Position numbers and translations under genes: made by a program. Positions 26,803 through 35,021 of a DNA stretch of 46,596 nucleotides are shown piece by piece; within the stretch, counting starts at the first letter, position 1, and every line of letters starts with the position of its first letter. The notes under the pieces were generated by a model that made no database searches, was not told where the DNA came from, and saw nothing but the letters and a program-made list of their open reading frames with translations. Source of the DNA: Dankookia rubra (lineage in GTDB: Bacteria > Pseudomonadota > Alphaproteobacteria > Acetobacterales > Acetobacteraceae); contig NZ_SMSJ01000045.1 in the NCBI RefSeq assembly GCF_004355005.1, positions 1-46,596 of the forward strand. Reading direction: 5' to 3'.

Positions 26803-28199
26803 GAGCTATGCCGGAATCTGGGTGACGCGGTGATCAGGCGGCGTCCTGCGCTGGCGTGATGATGACCTCGACGCCGTCCCTGAATGTGACGCCCTGGATG
26901 ACCTTGGGCAACTGGTTCTCTCCCTTCAGCTTGCGCCAGGTCTTGGCGGCGGCCATCACGAGCTTGAACACCATCAGCCGGGCCGTGTCCTGCGACAGCG
27001 CGCCCTTGGTCCGCACCGTGCGGTGCCGGACCGTGGCAAACACGCTCTCGATCGGGTTGGACGTTCGCAGGTGATCCCAGTGCTCGGCAGGAAAGTCGTA
27101 GAAGGTCAGTAGGGCGTTGCGGTCCTTGAGCAGGCAGGTGACCGCCTTCTCGTATTTGGCCGCGTACTTCTCGGCGAAGGTCCCGATCGCCGCCGCGGCA
27201 GTGGTGCGATCGGGCGCCATCCAGACCTCGCGCAGGTCGGCTTTGGCTGCCGGCTGGACCGACTTCGGCAGCTTGTCCAACACGTTGGCGGTCTTGTGCA
27301 CGGTGCAGCGCTGATGCCGGGTGGTCGGCGAGACCTCCTCCAGCGCCTTCCAGAAACCGAGCGCCCCGTCGCCGGTGGCCAACTCGGGCGCGATGGCCAG
27401 GCCGCGCGCCTTGAGATCGACCAGCAGCTCCCGCCAGCTCTGCGCGCTCTCGCGTATGCCGACCTGGAAGCCGAGCAGTTCCTTCCGGCCCTCCGGCGTG
27501 GCGCCGATCAGCACCAGCATGCATTCAGCCTGCGGCTCCATCCGCGCCTGTAGATAGATGCCGTCCGCCCAGATGTAGACATACCGCCGGGCCGCCAGGT
27601 CGCGCCGTTGCCAACGGGCATAATCCGCCTGCCAGGTATCCCGCAGCCGGGCGATCACCGACGGCGACAGGTTCGGGGCCGCCTTGCCCAGCAGTGCCCC
27701 AAGCGCCTCCTGGAAGTCGCCCATCGAGACCCCGCGCAGGTAGAGCACCGGCAGCAGCGCATCCAGGCTCGGCGTCCGCCGTGCCCAGCGTGGCAGGATC
27801 GCCGAGGTAAAGCGGATCCGCTCGGCCGCCGTGCCGGGACTACGGTCGCGGAGCTTCACCCGCCGCACCGCGACCGGGCCGATCCCAGTCTGCACCTGGC
27901 GCTCCGGGCCATGTCCGTGCCGCACCAGGCGCTCACGCCCGTCCGGCAGCGGCGCGCCCTTCATCGCTGCCAGGAACGCCTCGGCTTCCGCCTCGACGGC
28001 CTGGGCCAGCAGCCGGCGGGCGCCGCTCCGCAGGATAGCCGTCAGCGGATCGTCGATGGTCTCTGGCTGACGCAGGGGGACAACGGTGGTAGTGCTCGTC
28101 ATGGCGTATCGCTCCTTCGGGAGGTCCTGGCAGGCTTCGTCACCCGCCTCGATACGCCGCCTTTCTCAGCCCGCCATCACCCAGTTTCGGCCGTAGCTC
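26803..28199 (-). mobile_element. IS256-family insertion sequence (complete)
   Basis: Inverted ends of about 28 bp share GAGCTA, then CTGGGTGA: the left begins GAGCTATGCCGGAATCTGGG and the reverse complement of the right begins GAGCTACGGCCGAAACTGGG. The element is flanked by identical 9-bp copies of TAGCCGATC at 26794-26802 and 28200-28208, the expected target duplication for IS256. It carries one intact transposase. It inserted into domain IV of the group II intron. Confidence 0.88.
26834..28102 (-). CDS. IS256-family (mutator-type) transposase
   Basis: A 422-residue protein starting MTSTTTVVPLRQPETIDDPL. The DDE residues sit in YIWADGIYLQAR, LATGDGALGFWKAL and TSNPIESVFATVRHRT. The C/D(2)H signature is HQRCTVHK. 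Length, motif order and uninterrupted frame indicate a functional transposase using copy-paste or cut-paste with 8-9-bp duplications. It fills almost all of the 1.4-kb element. A small N-terminal scrap of another IS256-type transposase is at 36660-36750. Confidence 0.95.
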   Translation of the reverse strand: MTSTTTVVPLRQPETIDDPLTAILRSGARRLLAQAVEAEAEAFLAAMKGAPLPDGRERLVRHGHGPERQVQTGIGPVAVRRVKLRDRSPGTAAERIRFTSAILPRWARRTPSLDALLPVLYLRGVSMGDFQEALGALLGKAAPNLSPSVIARLRDTWQADYARWQRRDLAARRYVYIWADGIYLQARMEPQAECMLVLIGATPEGRKELLGFQVGIRESAQSWRELLVDLKARGLAIAPELATGDGALGFWKALEEVSPTTRHQRCTVHKTANVLDKLPKSVQPAAKADLREVWMAPDRTTAAAAIGTFAEKYAAKYEKAVTCLLKDRNALLTFYDFPAEHWDHLRTSNPIESVFATVRHRTVRTKGALSQDTARLMVFKLVMAAAKTWRKLKGENQLPKVIQGVTFRDGVEVIITPAQDAA

Positions 28200-28249
28200 T
28201 AGCCGATCTACGCGTCGCCACATGATGGCGAGCGAAGCTCTCCCGTGAG

Positions 28250-28283
28250 GAACCGGATGCGGGAAATCTGCACGTCCGGGTCT
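28250..28283 (+). ncRNA. Group II intron domain V
   Basis: The 34-nt block starts GAACCGGATGCGGGAAATC and ends CCGGGTCT. It folds into the domain V hairpin with a GAAA tetraloop-like tip and an internal bulge; CCGG/CCGG pairs the lower stem. The third base is A where the usual catalytic triad has G (GAGCC), opposite G rather than U. That may be a tolerated variant or a weakened active site. Domain VI follows at 28284-28321. Confidence 0.75.
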
Positions 28284-29241
28284 GTGAGGGGTGGGGACGG
28301 CAACGTCCCCACCTACTCGGCGCAGTTCGCCCCTGTTGGTCACCGCCGAGACCAAGCCGACATTAGCCCGCCGGTGGCTGGGGCGAACCACCGGGGTCTC
28401 ACCGCGTGGGGCGTAGCTCCGGCCGCGTACGTCGTCCGAGCGCAGGCCGCTCTCGTCACCCCAGAAGATCACTCCCTTCTCCGCCTTGGCCCGCGCCGCG
28501 ATCGTCGGGTAATCCCGGCGCAGCCAGCGCCGTACCGCGGCCGGGTCCTGCTCGTAGGCCCGCCGCAGCGGCTTTTGCGGGGTGTAGCCCCAGCGCGCCA
28601 AGTAGCTGCCCATGGTCCGCACCACCACTCCGACGCCGAAGCGCTGCCAGACCAGCGCCTGCACCGCTGCCCGGCTCCAGAGCGCAAAGTCCAGCCCCAA
28701 CGCATCCGGCATCTGCTGCCGGATCAGGGCCTGGACCGCCGCCTCCTGCTCTGCCGTCAGCAGACAGCCGTGTCCTGGCGCCGGCCCACGCGGCTGGCTT
28801 TTCAGCCCCGCCGGGCCACGCTCCGCAAAGCGCTTGCAAATGTCAAAGACCCCGGTCGGGGTCAGCCCGACCTGGGCCGCGATCGCCGCATAGGTCTGCC
28901 CCGCCTGGCGCAGCCCAATCACCTGCCGCCGTCGCTCCTCTTGCGCCTCCGGCGTCAGGCTCCGCATGTCTACGTGCCTCATTGCTCCGGCTATCTGAGG
29001 ACAGCAGGCAGATTCCTCAAGAACACCGGAGCCAGCTCAATAATGGGTCGCGATCCACGTTCGTCGCTGCCGGACCGCGCGCTCTACAGCTTCTTTTCTC
29101 TCCTTTGATGCATTCATCGCTGTTGTGGTGGCTGTGGGCTTGTGGGCAACGCGTAGCGTTGTCCATCAAGCCACAGCCTAGCATTACAGCTGCACTCTTC
29201 CGGACCTGACGCGTTGCTCGCCTTTGCCGAGGGGTGAACTG

Positions 29242-29445
29242 TTGAGCGGTGCATCGATCGCGACGACGCTGGAGCTGTGGGCGTCGTCGCTGCGCGACAT
29301 TAAGGCGCGGATCCGTCCCTTGTTCACCCAAGACCCGGTGGCAGCATCGGCTGGTGGGTTCCTCGATGGGCTGCTCAGCCCTGAGCGGCGCAAGACAGGC
29401 TGGATGCGGGCGGAGGCGGCGGGAGACCCTGGGCCGTGGCTCATC
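29242..29445 (+). pseudogene. IS701-family transposase N-terminal remnant
   Basis: One plus frame reads LELWASSLRDIKARIRPLFT, then FLDGLLSPERRKTGWMRAEA and AGDPGPW. This is the highly conserved start of IS701-family transposases. After GPW the sequence diverges, so only about 70 codons survive and the catalytic domain is gone. The next 330 bases up to the DUF4142 gene hold no recognisable gene. The 200 bases before it, down to the IS630 right end, are also unassigned. Confidence 0.7.
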
Positions 29446-29776
29446 TTGCGGTTCGACCGAAGTTGACATCCTTCCGTCCCGACCTGCCGGCCGGCAGAGC
29501 GCCGCGCGCAAGCGCAGTCCAAGAGGCCGCGCTGCGCGCCGGCGCGCAGCGTCCTGGACGGCGCAAGCACGGCGCTACGCTTGAGTGGTCGGAACGGCTC
29601 CGTCCATCCCGCCAGGTATCCTCGCTCCCGCCGGCGATTGGGCCCTTGTGGCGGGTAGGAAGTCCCATCGGCACCACCTGTGGGGCCGCCTCCGAACCAG
29701 CGCGTGCCGTCGCCGTTGTGGCGCTTGGCGGCCAGGCTAATCGCCCAGCCGAGTATTGCGCAAAAGGAACGTCACA

Positions 29777-30292
29777 ATGAATCGACGCGGTATCCTGCTC
29801 GGCTCAACCGGGGTCGCGACCTTCGCGCTTTCGCCCAGATTAGTCCTGGCGCAGGTGCGGACCGTGCCCCCCGTTTCAGGTACCGAGTACCTAGCCACAA
29901 CGCTGATGGGCGGCACACTGGCAAAACAAACCAGCCAGCTGGCGCTGGAGCGGGCGACGAACCCGAAGGTCAAGCAGTTTGCCGGCTTCGAGATTGCCGA
30001 GCAGACCGCGCTTGCCCAAGTGCTGACCGACACTGAGAACCCGCCTCCGGTACCCCTCGACGCCAATCACTCGGGCGTGCTGCGCACGTTGCAAGCGCAG
30101 TCCGGTCCAGGCTTTGACCGTGCCTACATTCTCAGCCAGATCACGCAGCACAATGCGCTGCTGCTCGCCCAGCAGGGCTACCTGGAGAACACGAACCGCA
30201 GCACCGACACGCAGCACATTGCCGTGCTGGCACGCATGTCGATCCAGCAGCACCTGGTCATGCTGCAGGAGATTCAGCAGATGCTGACCTGA
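29777..30292 (+). CDS. DUF4142-type periplasmic protein
   Basis: A 171-residue protein. ATG 29777 follows AAAGGAAC and starts a Tat-like leader MNRRGILLGSTGVATFAL ending RLVLAQ. The mature part has AKQTSQLALERATNPKVKQF (matching S-x-x-A...A...VK-x-FA in DUF4142/ferritin-like proteins), FDRAYILSQITQHNALLLAQ and a C-terminal amphipathic helix. DUF4142 proteins are small exported helical proteins of unclear function, sometimes linked to stress. There are no operon partners; the gene stands between IS scraps and the broken pqiC-like gene. Confidence 0.75.
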   Translation: MNRRGILLGSTGVATFALSPRLVLAQVRTVPPVSGTEYLATTLMGGTLAKQTSQLALERATNPKVKQFAGFEIAEQTALAQVLTDTENPPPVPLDANHSGVLRTLQAQSGPGFDRAYILSQITQHNALLLAQQGYLENTNRSTDTQHIAVLARMSIQQHLVMLQEIQQMLT

Positions 30293-30650
30293 CGGGCGTT
30301 GGTGCAGCGAGCCGCCGGAAACTGAGGTGGATGGCTCTACAGCGAGGCGAAGGCCGATTACCACGGGTAACGCATAACACGCGCTCGATCCCGTTTACCG
30401 CGCAAGCCTGTCGCATCCGCCTGTGGTGGTCGGCAGGCAGCGGCTGCGTGGCGCCGGTTCGGGACGCTGCGTCACACGGCGCGCAGCATGGCACAGACGG
30501 CATCGGCGAGCTGGCCCAGCGACACGCTCATAGCCGCGACGATGTCAGCCGTTGCCGTTGTGCGCGTTGGTACCTCCAACCGCACGGCCCGGGTCGGCCC
30601 GACACGCCGGTAGCCCGGGCGGCGCACCGCGGCCTGCGCCAGCAGCGTAA

Positions 30651-31826
30651 TACCAACCCGATTTGGGACTGACTCTCCTGTGTCTTCTCGAGCCGCTGGC
30701 AGGCTGATTCGATGAGCCCTGTATCGATTCGGCAGAGAGGGCCTCATGGGTGCGGCAGTGGCGGTGACCCGGGACGAGTTTACGCCGCCGCAGCTGCGGG
30801 CGGCAGCCCGTGCGAGTGAGGATCCGGCCCAGGTCCGGCGATTGCTGGCGGTTGCGTTGGTCCTGGAGGGTGTATCGCGGCAGCAGGCGGCCGAGCAGTG
30901 CGGCATGGATCGGCAGACCCTGCGGGACTGGGTTCACCGCTATAACGAGGGCGGTGTCGCCAGCTTGCAGTCGCGGCCCAGCCCCGGCCGTACGCCACTG
31001 CTAACGCCCGAGCAGAAAGCTGAGCTGAAAACCCTGGTCGTGGCAGGGCCGGACCCGGAGCGGGATAAGGTGGTGCGGTGGCGCTGCGTCGACCTACGCG
31101 CCGAGGTCGCACGCCGGTTTGGGGTCGAGGTGCGCGAGGGCACGATTGGCGGATGGCTGCACGGGCTTGGCCTGACGCGGCTGCAGCCGCGACCGCATCA
31201 CCCGAAGAAGGACGCCGCGGCGCAGGAGGCATATAAAAAAACTTTCCCGAGCTGCTGAAGACAGCGTTGCTCGGCTGCACCGCTGGTACGCCGATTGAGA
31301 TCTGGTTTCAGGACGAGGCCAGAGTAGGACAGAAAGGCAGCCTGACCTACGTGTGGGCTCCCGTCGGCTCGCGCCCGGCGATGGTGCGCGACAACCGACA
31401 CAGCTCGGCCTACCTGTTCGGCGCGATCTGCCCAGCCCGCGGCGTCGGCGCTGCAGTGATCACGCCGGTGGCCAATATGGCAGCGATGAACGTCCACTTG
31501 GCCGAGATCAGCACTCAGGTTGCTCCAGGCGCCCAGGCAGTCCTGCTGCTCGACCGCGCCGGCTGGCATCAGCGCGGCAAACGCCTGTGCGTTCCGGCAA
31601 ACATCACCTTGCTCGATCTGCCCGCCTATAGTCCCGAGCTCAACCCAATGGAGAACGTCTGGGAATTCCTGCGCGGCAATAAACTGTCCGCCCTGGTTTG
31701 GGACACCTACGAGGCCATCGTCGATGCCTGTGTCAGCGCGTGGCACTTCCTCATTGGTGACCCAGAGCGCATCCGCTCCATCGGCACCAGGGACTGGGCA
31801 TGTGTCAGTGTTTAATCGGGTTGGTA
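30651..31826 (+). mobile_element. IS630-family insertion sequence (complete)
   Basis: The ends are TACCAACCCGATT and its inverted copy AATCGGGTTGGTA. TAA follows on both outer sides (30648-30650 and 31827-31829), a 3-bp direct repeat. It sits inside the pqiC-like gene. The end sequence resembles that of the element at 19837-21004 (TACCRR...), so the two belong to related subgroups. Confidence 0.85.
30746..31815 (+). CDS. IS630-family transposase, two frames joined by probable -1 frameshift
   Basis: Frame A (30746-31258) starts MGAAVAVTRDEFTPPQLRAA and holds the helix-turn-helix LVLEGVSRQQAAEQCGMDRQ. Frame B continues one base back from about 31237 as NFPELLKTALLGCTAGTPIE and carries the catalytic core IWFQDEARVGQKG, LLLDRAGWHQ and LPAYSPELNPMENVW, ending at 31815. 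The overlap contains a run of seven A (TATAAAAAAACTTT), a classic slippery stretch, so the product is probably made by -1 frameshifting. AGAGAGG precedes the ATG. With intact ends the element looks potentially active. Confidence 0.78.
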
Positions 31827-32408
31827 TAACCTGCCCTTCCGCATTGGCGTCGAAGCGCTGCACGTCGATTTCCACCAAGGCATTCCCATCTGCCGAGAGT
31901 CCGCCTGCCTCGGTGAAGACCGTGCTGCCCGGCAGACGCTGCGTCAAATCCTCCGCCAACACGCGGCCGAGCATGTCGCCGAAGGGTTCCGCCCAGGGCG
32001 CGTCGCCCGAGAGGTCGACCCGGTAGGGTCCGGTGGAGCGGACGATCTCCGGCCGGTCCAGATAGCCGGCCAAATGATGTCCGCGCTCCGAAACGCGGAT
32101 GACAATCCGCCGTTTCGACGAAGTGGCTATAGGGAGGGGCGGGCCGCCCAGTCTTCCCCAGATAGACGGCCCTCGCCATCGCTGGCGCCCCCGACCGGAA
32201 GGCCGCACCCTCCGGTCACGCCGCCGAACGCACCCGCCGCCCCCTGGTTTGAGCAGTAGCGTACACAGGCCCAGCGCCGACCGAACGGATCGGCCGCAAG
32301 GCTGCTCAGCAGGGCCAGTCGCCCCCCGACCGGGGGGCTGGACAGCCCCGCCGCGTCGTCATGCGACGGGGCGAAATCGTCTGCGGTAGATTCAGTCGAC
32401 CGCAGGAC

Positions 32409-32915
32409 TTATGCGACCTTTGCCTGTCCCTCGATGTGGCGCTGCGGCTGCGGGCCGCGGAGCACTTTGTTTCCGGCACTGCCGACCTCGATGCGGCGCG
32501 GCTGCATAGCCTCGGGTATCTCGAGCTTGAGCTCGATCGTGAGCAAGCCATCGGCGAGATCCGCGCTCGCTACCTTCACATGGTCGGCCAGCTCGAAGCG
32601 GCGCTCGAAGGAGCGGCCGGCGATACCGCGATGGAGCACTTGGCGCTGTCGCTCACCGCCGTTTGCCTCGGCACGGCTCCGCCGCTCGCCAGTGACGACC
32701 AGCATATTCTACTGGGCTACCACGTTCAGGTCGTTGGGCTTGAAGCCGGCCACCGCGAGCGTGACACGGTAGCTGTCCTCGCCAGTTCGCTCGATGTCAT
32801 AGGGTGGGTAGTTCTCGTCCACGCCGCCACGCATCGAATGCTGCAGCAGGTCGAACATCCGGTCGAAGCCAACGGTCGAGCGGAACAGCGGGCTGAAGTC
32901 GTACTCGGTCCTCAT
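32409..32915 (-). pseudogene. hsp20: Hsp20-family small heat-shock protein with one amber codon
   Basis: The frame from ATG 32915 (AAGGAGG upstream) to 32409 is an IbpA-type small chaperone of 168 codons. It reads MRTEYDFSPLFRSTVGFDRM, ENYPPYDIERTGEDSYRVTL and AGFKPNDLNVV, then TAG at 32711-32709 (codon 69), then NMLVVTGER, AGRSFERRFELADHVKVASA and ADGLLTIELKLEIPEAMQPR. The amber lies where relatives have Gln or Glu (Q-x-N-x-L). All the alpha-crystallin domain strands are otherwise present. Termination there leaves a useless N-terminal stub, so this is a young pseudogene. A MITE lies 140 bp upstream of the start. About 200 bases between this gene and pqiC are unassigned. Confidence 0.85.
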
Positions 32916-33053
32916 CTCCACATCCTCCTTGCGAAGCATCATGGATACGGGCGGCGCCAGGTCCCCCGGCAGCTCCCACCGGACCTCATCGGGGCGTTCG
33001 GCGGCCATGATGCAGGGATTGCTGGAGCGTCGTTCAAGATCCTCGCGACGGCT

Positions 33054-33156
33054 TATAGAGCCGGCTTGGGCTATCTTGAATCACGTAGTGGGGCGGAGGG
33101 CGCAGGTGCCCACAAAATTTACGAACTTATCCAGGTCCACCCAAGCCGGCTATATA
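33054..33156. repeat. 103-bp MITE, copy 2
   Basis: Reverse-oriented copy of the element at 21006-21108. The left end is TATAGAGCCGGCTTGGG; the right end has one change (TATATAGCCGGCTTGGG in reverse complement). The two interiors agree at most positions, including the block GGGCACCTGCGCC. It lies upstream of the hsp20 pseudogene, possibly in its promoter region. The 270 bases after it, up to 33426, contain nothing recognisable. Confidence 0.8.
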
Positions 33157-33425
33157 ACTGCAGCAAGGTGGCTATCGGTGGGTGGCGGGAGATGCTTTTA
33201 AGGCTGGACGTCCGCTAACGCCGGCTCGGCGAGCGGGATTAGGGGCCAGAGCAGCGGTCCACTCCCGGAAAGCTGCGGTCCTTTGAGAATCAGCGGGATG
33301 TCAGGTTTCAGCCCAACTCGCCCCTGCCACCTCCTCTGGACACGCCAGCCGATACCGGTCCGAGGCCGCCTGGCCTCGCCACTCCGGTCGTTGCCCGAAT
33401 CCCTTCGGCCACCATCCGAGACCCC

Positions 33426-34622
33426 TCATCCAGCAGCGTCGTCGTCGGCCCGTGCGGTCCCGGCCACCCGGGCGAGCCCGGCCCGCGCCTTCCGGATCGC
33501 CTCGTCCACGGCCTGCATTGCCGCTTCCAGGTCGCCGTAGTCGAAGGCGCGCCGCTCGAGCGGCCCGGCGCGCGGCAGCGACGGCGGTGGCAGGACCTCG
33601 GGCGGCTCCTCCACCACGGCCGGCAGCTCGCGCGGCCGCCCCCGCCCCCGCCCGGGTTGCGGCCGGCGCGGCGGCGCCGCCACCTGCCGCAGGGGCGCGA
33701 GGCCGGCGAGGCCGAACAGGCGACGGCTGTGGCGATGCGTCACCTCCACCACGACCTCCAGCCGGACGAGTTCGTCAAGGATGGCGCAGGCCGCCTTCAC
33801 CGACATCTCCAGCGCAGCGGCCAGCGTCGTGGCCGAGACGAGCGAGACGGCAGCAAGCAGATCCACCGCCGCGGGCGCGCGCGAGGTCCTGCGCCGCCCG
33901 GCGGCCACCGCCGCCCGTGCGGTGAGCCATCGCCGCTCCATCTCGACCAGCAGGTCGAGGGCTGCCCCTGCCTCCGCAGTGACCGCCCGCAGGACTGCGG
34001 GAATCCAGAACGCCGGATCCCAGGGCTGGTCGGGCCCGAGCGCGGCCGCCCCGGTGATCGGCAGCGGGGCACGAAGCACGCCCACCGTGCCCCAGCGTCG
34101 CACCAGTGCGGCACGCAGCGGCGGGCGCGTCCCGCCGCGCTCGAGCCAGAGCCAGGCGCCCCAGGCGGCATCAAGCAGCGGGACGCCGTAAGGGCACTGC
34201 CCTTCGAGCGCGGCCAGGGCGACCAGGACCTGGTCCTCCGCGTCGCCGTCAGGTGCTGCGAGCCAGCGGTGGTAGTCGAGGGCAAGGCGCGCGGCGTCCT
34301 GGAGCGCGCCCGCGTCCCTCACCCACTCGCTGTCCCGAATGGCCCGCAGCGGCAGGCCTTCCAGCGTGGCGGCGAGATGCCAGGGATCGATCAGGTGCCC
34401 GTCCGCGGCAGCCTGGCGCCGGGCCGCGTCGAGCCGGGTTCGGTGCAGCAGGGCCGGCAGCAGGGGATGGAGGGTGGTGGCCGAGTCGAGCCGCGCGAGC
34501 GCGGCGCTGGCTGCGGCAAGAGCCGCCAGCAGGGTCGGGTCTCCGAGGTGTGGGGGCGCGTCAGGCCGTTTGCTCGATAGCAGCGACACCGAGGGCCTCC
34601 TTCCCCTGCGATCAGCGCTCAT
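33426..34622 (-). CDS. DUF1612/HTH-type plasmid protein (RHE_PE00001-like)
   Basis: A 398-residue protein, mostly alpha-helical and rich in Ala, Arg and Leu. The N-terminal part has LAALAAASAALARLDS and RLDAARRQAAADGHLIDPWH. Near residues 260-315, LVSATTLAAALEMSVKAACA and ILDELVRLEVVVEVT form a winged helix-turn-helix like the C-terminal domain of RHE_PE00001-type proteins common on rhizobial and related plasmids. A Pro/Arg-rich linker (RRPQPGRGRGRPRELP) follows. The function of the family is unknown; DNA binding is inferred. It is divergent from a serine recombinase across a 399-bp gap, so it may take part in plasmid resolution or control. Confidence 0.65.
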   Translation of the reverse strand: MSADRRGRRPSVSLLSSKRPDAPPHLGDPTLLAALAAASAALARLDSATTLHPLLPALLHRTRLDAARRQAAADGHLIDPWHLAATLEGLPLRAIRDSEWVRDAGALQDAARLALDYHRWLAAPDGDAEDQVLVALAALEGQCPYGVPLLDAAWGAWLWLERGGTRPPLRAALVRRWGTVGVLRAPLPITGAAALGPDQPWDPAFWIPAVLRAVTAEAGAALDLLVEMERRWLTARAAVAAGRRRTSRAPAAVDLLAAVSLVSATTLAAALEMSVKAACAILDELVRLEVVVEVTHRHSRRLFGLAGLAPLRQVAAPPRRPQPGRGRGRPRELPAVVEEPPEVLPPPSLPRAGPLERRAFDYGDLEAAMQAVDEAIRKARAGLARVAGTARADDDAAG

Positions 34623-35021
34623 TTACCTTGAAATAGGCTTAGGTTCAAATCGTCCCTTTATTGGGACCGGCTACACCTTAGGCGCTCCGCCGCAAGGTGC
34701 CACGGTGCCTGTCGAGGCCCTTGGCATCGCCGCAAAGCAGATTTCAGAGCTGAAAGCCGGGCCGTACAGCGCGCCACGAACGCCAGGGCACGACGCCCCG
34801 GACGCGGCAGAATGCTGGTCCGACAAGGGTTTGAGCGTGGACCCACGGCGGCGCCCCGGTGCCCACCTAGGGCGCCTCGGCGGCAGGCTGGGGCAGGTGG
34901 TCGGGCTTCGGCTTGGGCTCTTGATGCGCGACTAAAGGACCGTTTCCCGGCATCTTGCTGCATTTGACAAACCGCCCCGCCAGGGCCCATGCCGTTCCGG
35001 ATGCAGGCAGGACATCGTCCG
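34623..35021. other. 399-bp intergenic region between a DNA-binding protein and a recombinase gene
   Basis: No gene is visible. The left 60 bases are less GC-rich than their surroundings and contain TTAGGTTCAAATCG and a small hairpin TCCCTTTATTGGGA. A recombinase promoter and possibly its crossover site would be expected here, but I cannot identify a clear res-type repeat. Confidence 0.35.

Larger units (their letters stand above)
26144..28321 (+). mobile_element. ORF-less group II intron, itself interrupted by IS256
   Basis: The 5' boundary TTGCGACAGGAAAAGTC resembles the group II start GTGCGAC. Further in, GGAACGTCAGGAAACCTGTG and TTCATAGTACC match conserved stretches of the domain I-III region. 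The 3' end has a clear 34-nt domain V followed by a domain VI hairpin (GTGGGGAC...GTCCCCAC) ending CCTACTCGGC. The exact ends are set by comparing the split transposase with the remnant at 116-763. Without the IS256 insertion the intron is about 0.78 kb. No reverse transcriptase or maturase frame exists, so mobility would need a protein in trans. It lies on the plus strand, antisense to its host transposase. Confidence 0.75.
25770..28982 (-). pseudogene. IS630-family transposase split by an intron
   Basis: The N-terminal part (28982 to 28322) starts MRHVDMRSLTPEAQEERRRQ and contains the helix-turn-helix GQTYAAIAAQVGLTPTGVFD and the first catalytic stretch VIFWGDESGLRSDD. It ends at VTNRGELR. 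The C-terminal part (26143 to 25770) resumes at WMVLDGAIKAP and contains FLILDRLQVH and AYSPDLNPDEGLNG. Joining the two across the insertion gives one continuous frame. The intron lies antisense to this gene, so splicing of intron RNA cannot repair the transposase message. The transposase is therefore inactive. Confidence 0.82.
25745..29040 (-). mobile_element. IS630-family element interrupted by a group II intron
   Basis: The terminal inverted repeats start TTGAGCTGGCT at 25745 and end with the complement of TTGAGCTGGCTCCGGTG at 29040, each bordered by TA (25743-25744 and 29041-29042). Without the inserted 2178 bp the element would be about 1.1 kb, normal for IS630. It is the fuller version of the remnant at 116-763. 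Confidence 0.85.
30472..32208 (-). pseudogene. pqiC: PqiC-like membrane-transport lipoprotein split by IS630
   Basis: The upstream part on the minus strand (32208 to 31827) has LAGYLDRPEIVRSTGPYRVD, EPFGDMLGRVLAEDLTQRLP and VFTEAGGLSADGNALVEIDV. The downstream part (30650 to 30472) has TLLAQAAVRRPGYRRVGPTR and VAAMSVSLGQLADAVCAML. Removing the IS and one TTA copy joins them in frame as EGQV-TLLAQ. This matches the DUF330/PqiC family, outer-membrane lipoproteins that work with MCE proteins in lipid transport. The N-terminal signal and lipobox are not clear, so the start at 32208 is uncertain and the gene may have decayed there too. No MCE or permease gene is nearby. Confidence 0.65.

Noticed and set aside
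26834-28102. Group II intron maturase
   Set aside because: The only large frame inside the intron is an IS256 transposase with its own inverted ends and target duplication.
3730-32711. Reassignment of TAG to a sense codon
   Set aside because: Several intact genes in the window end at TAG (for example the binding proteins, the MDR reductase and the P450), so TAG acts as a stop here.
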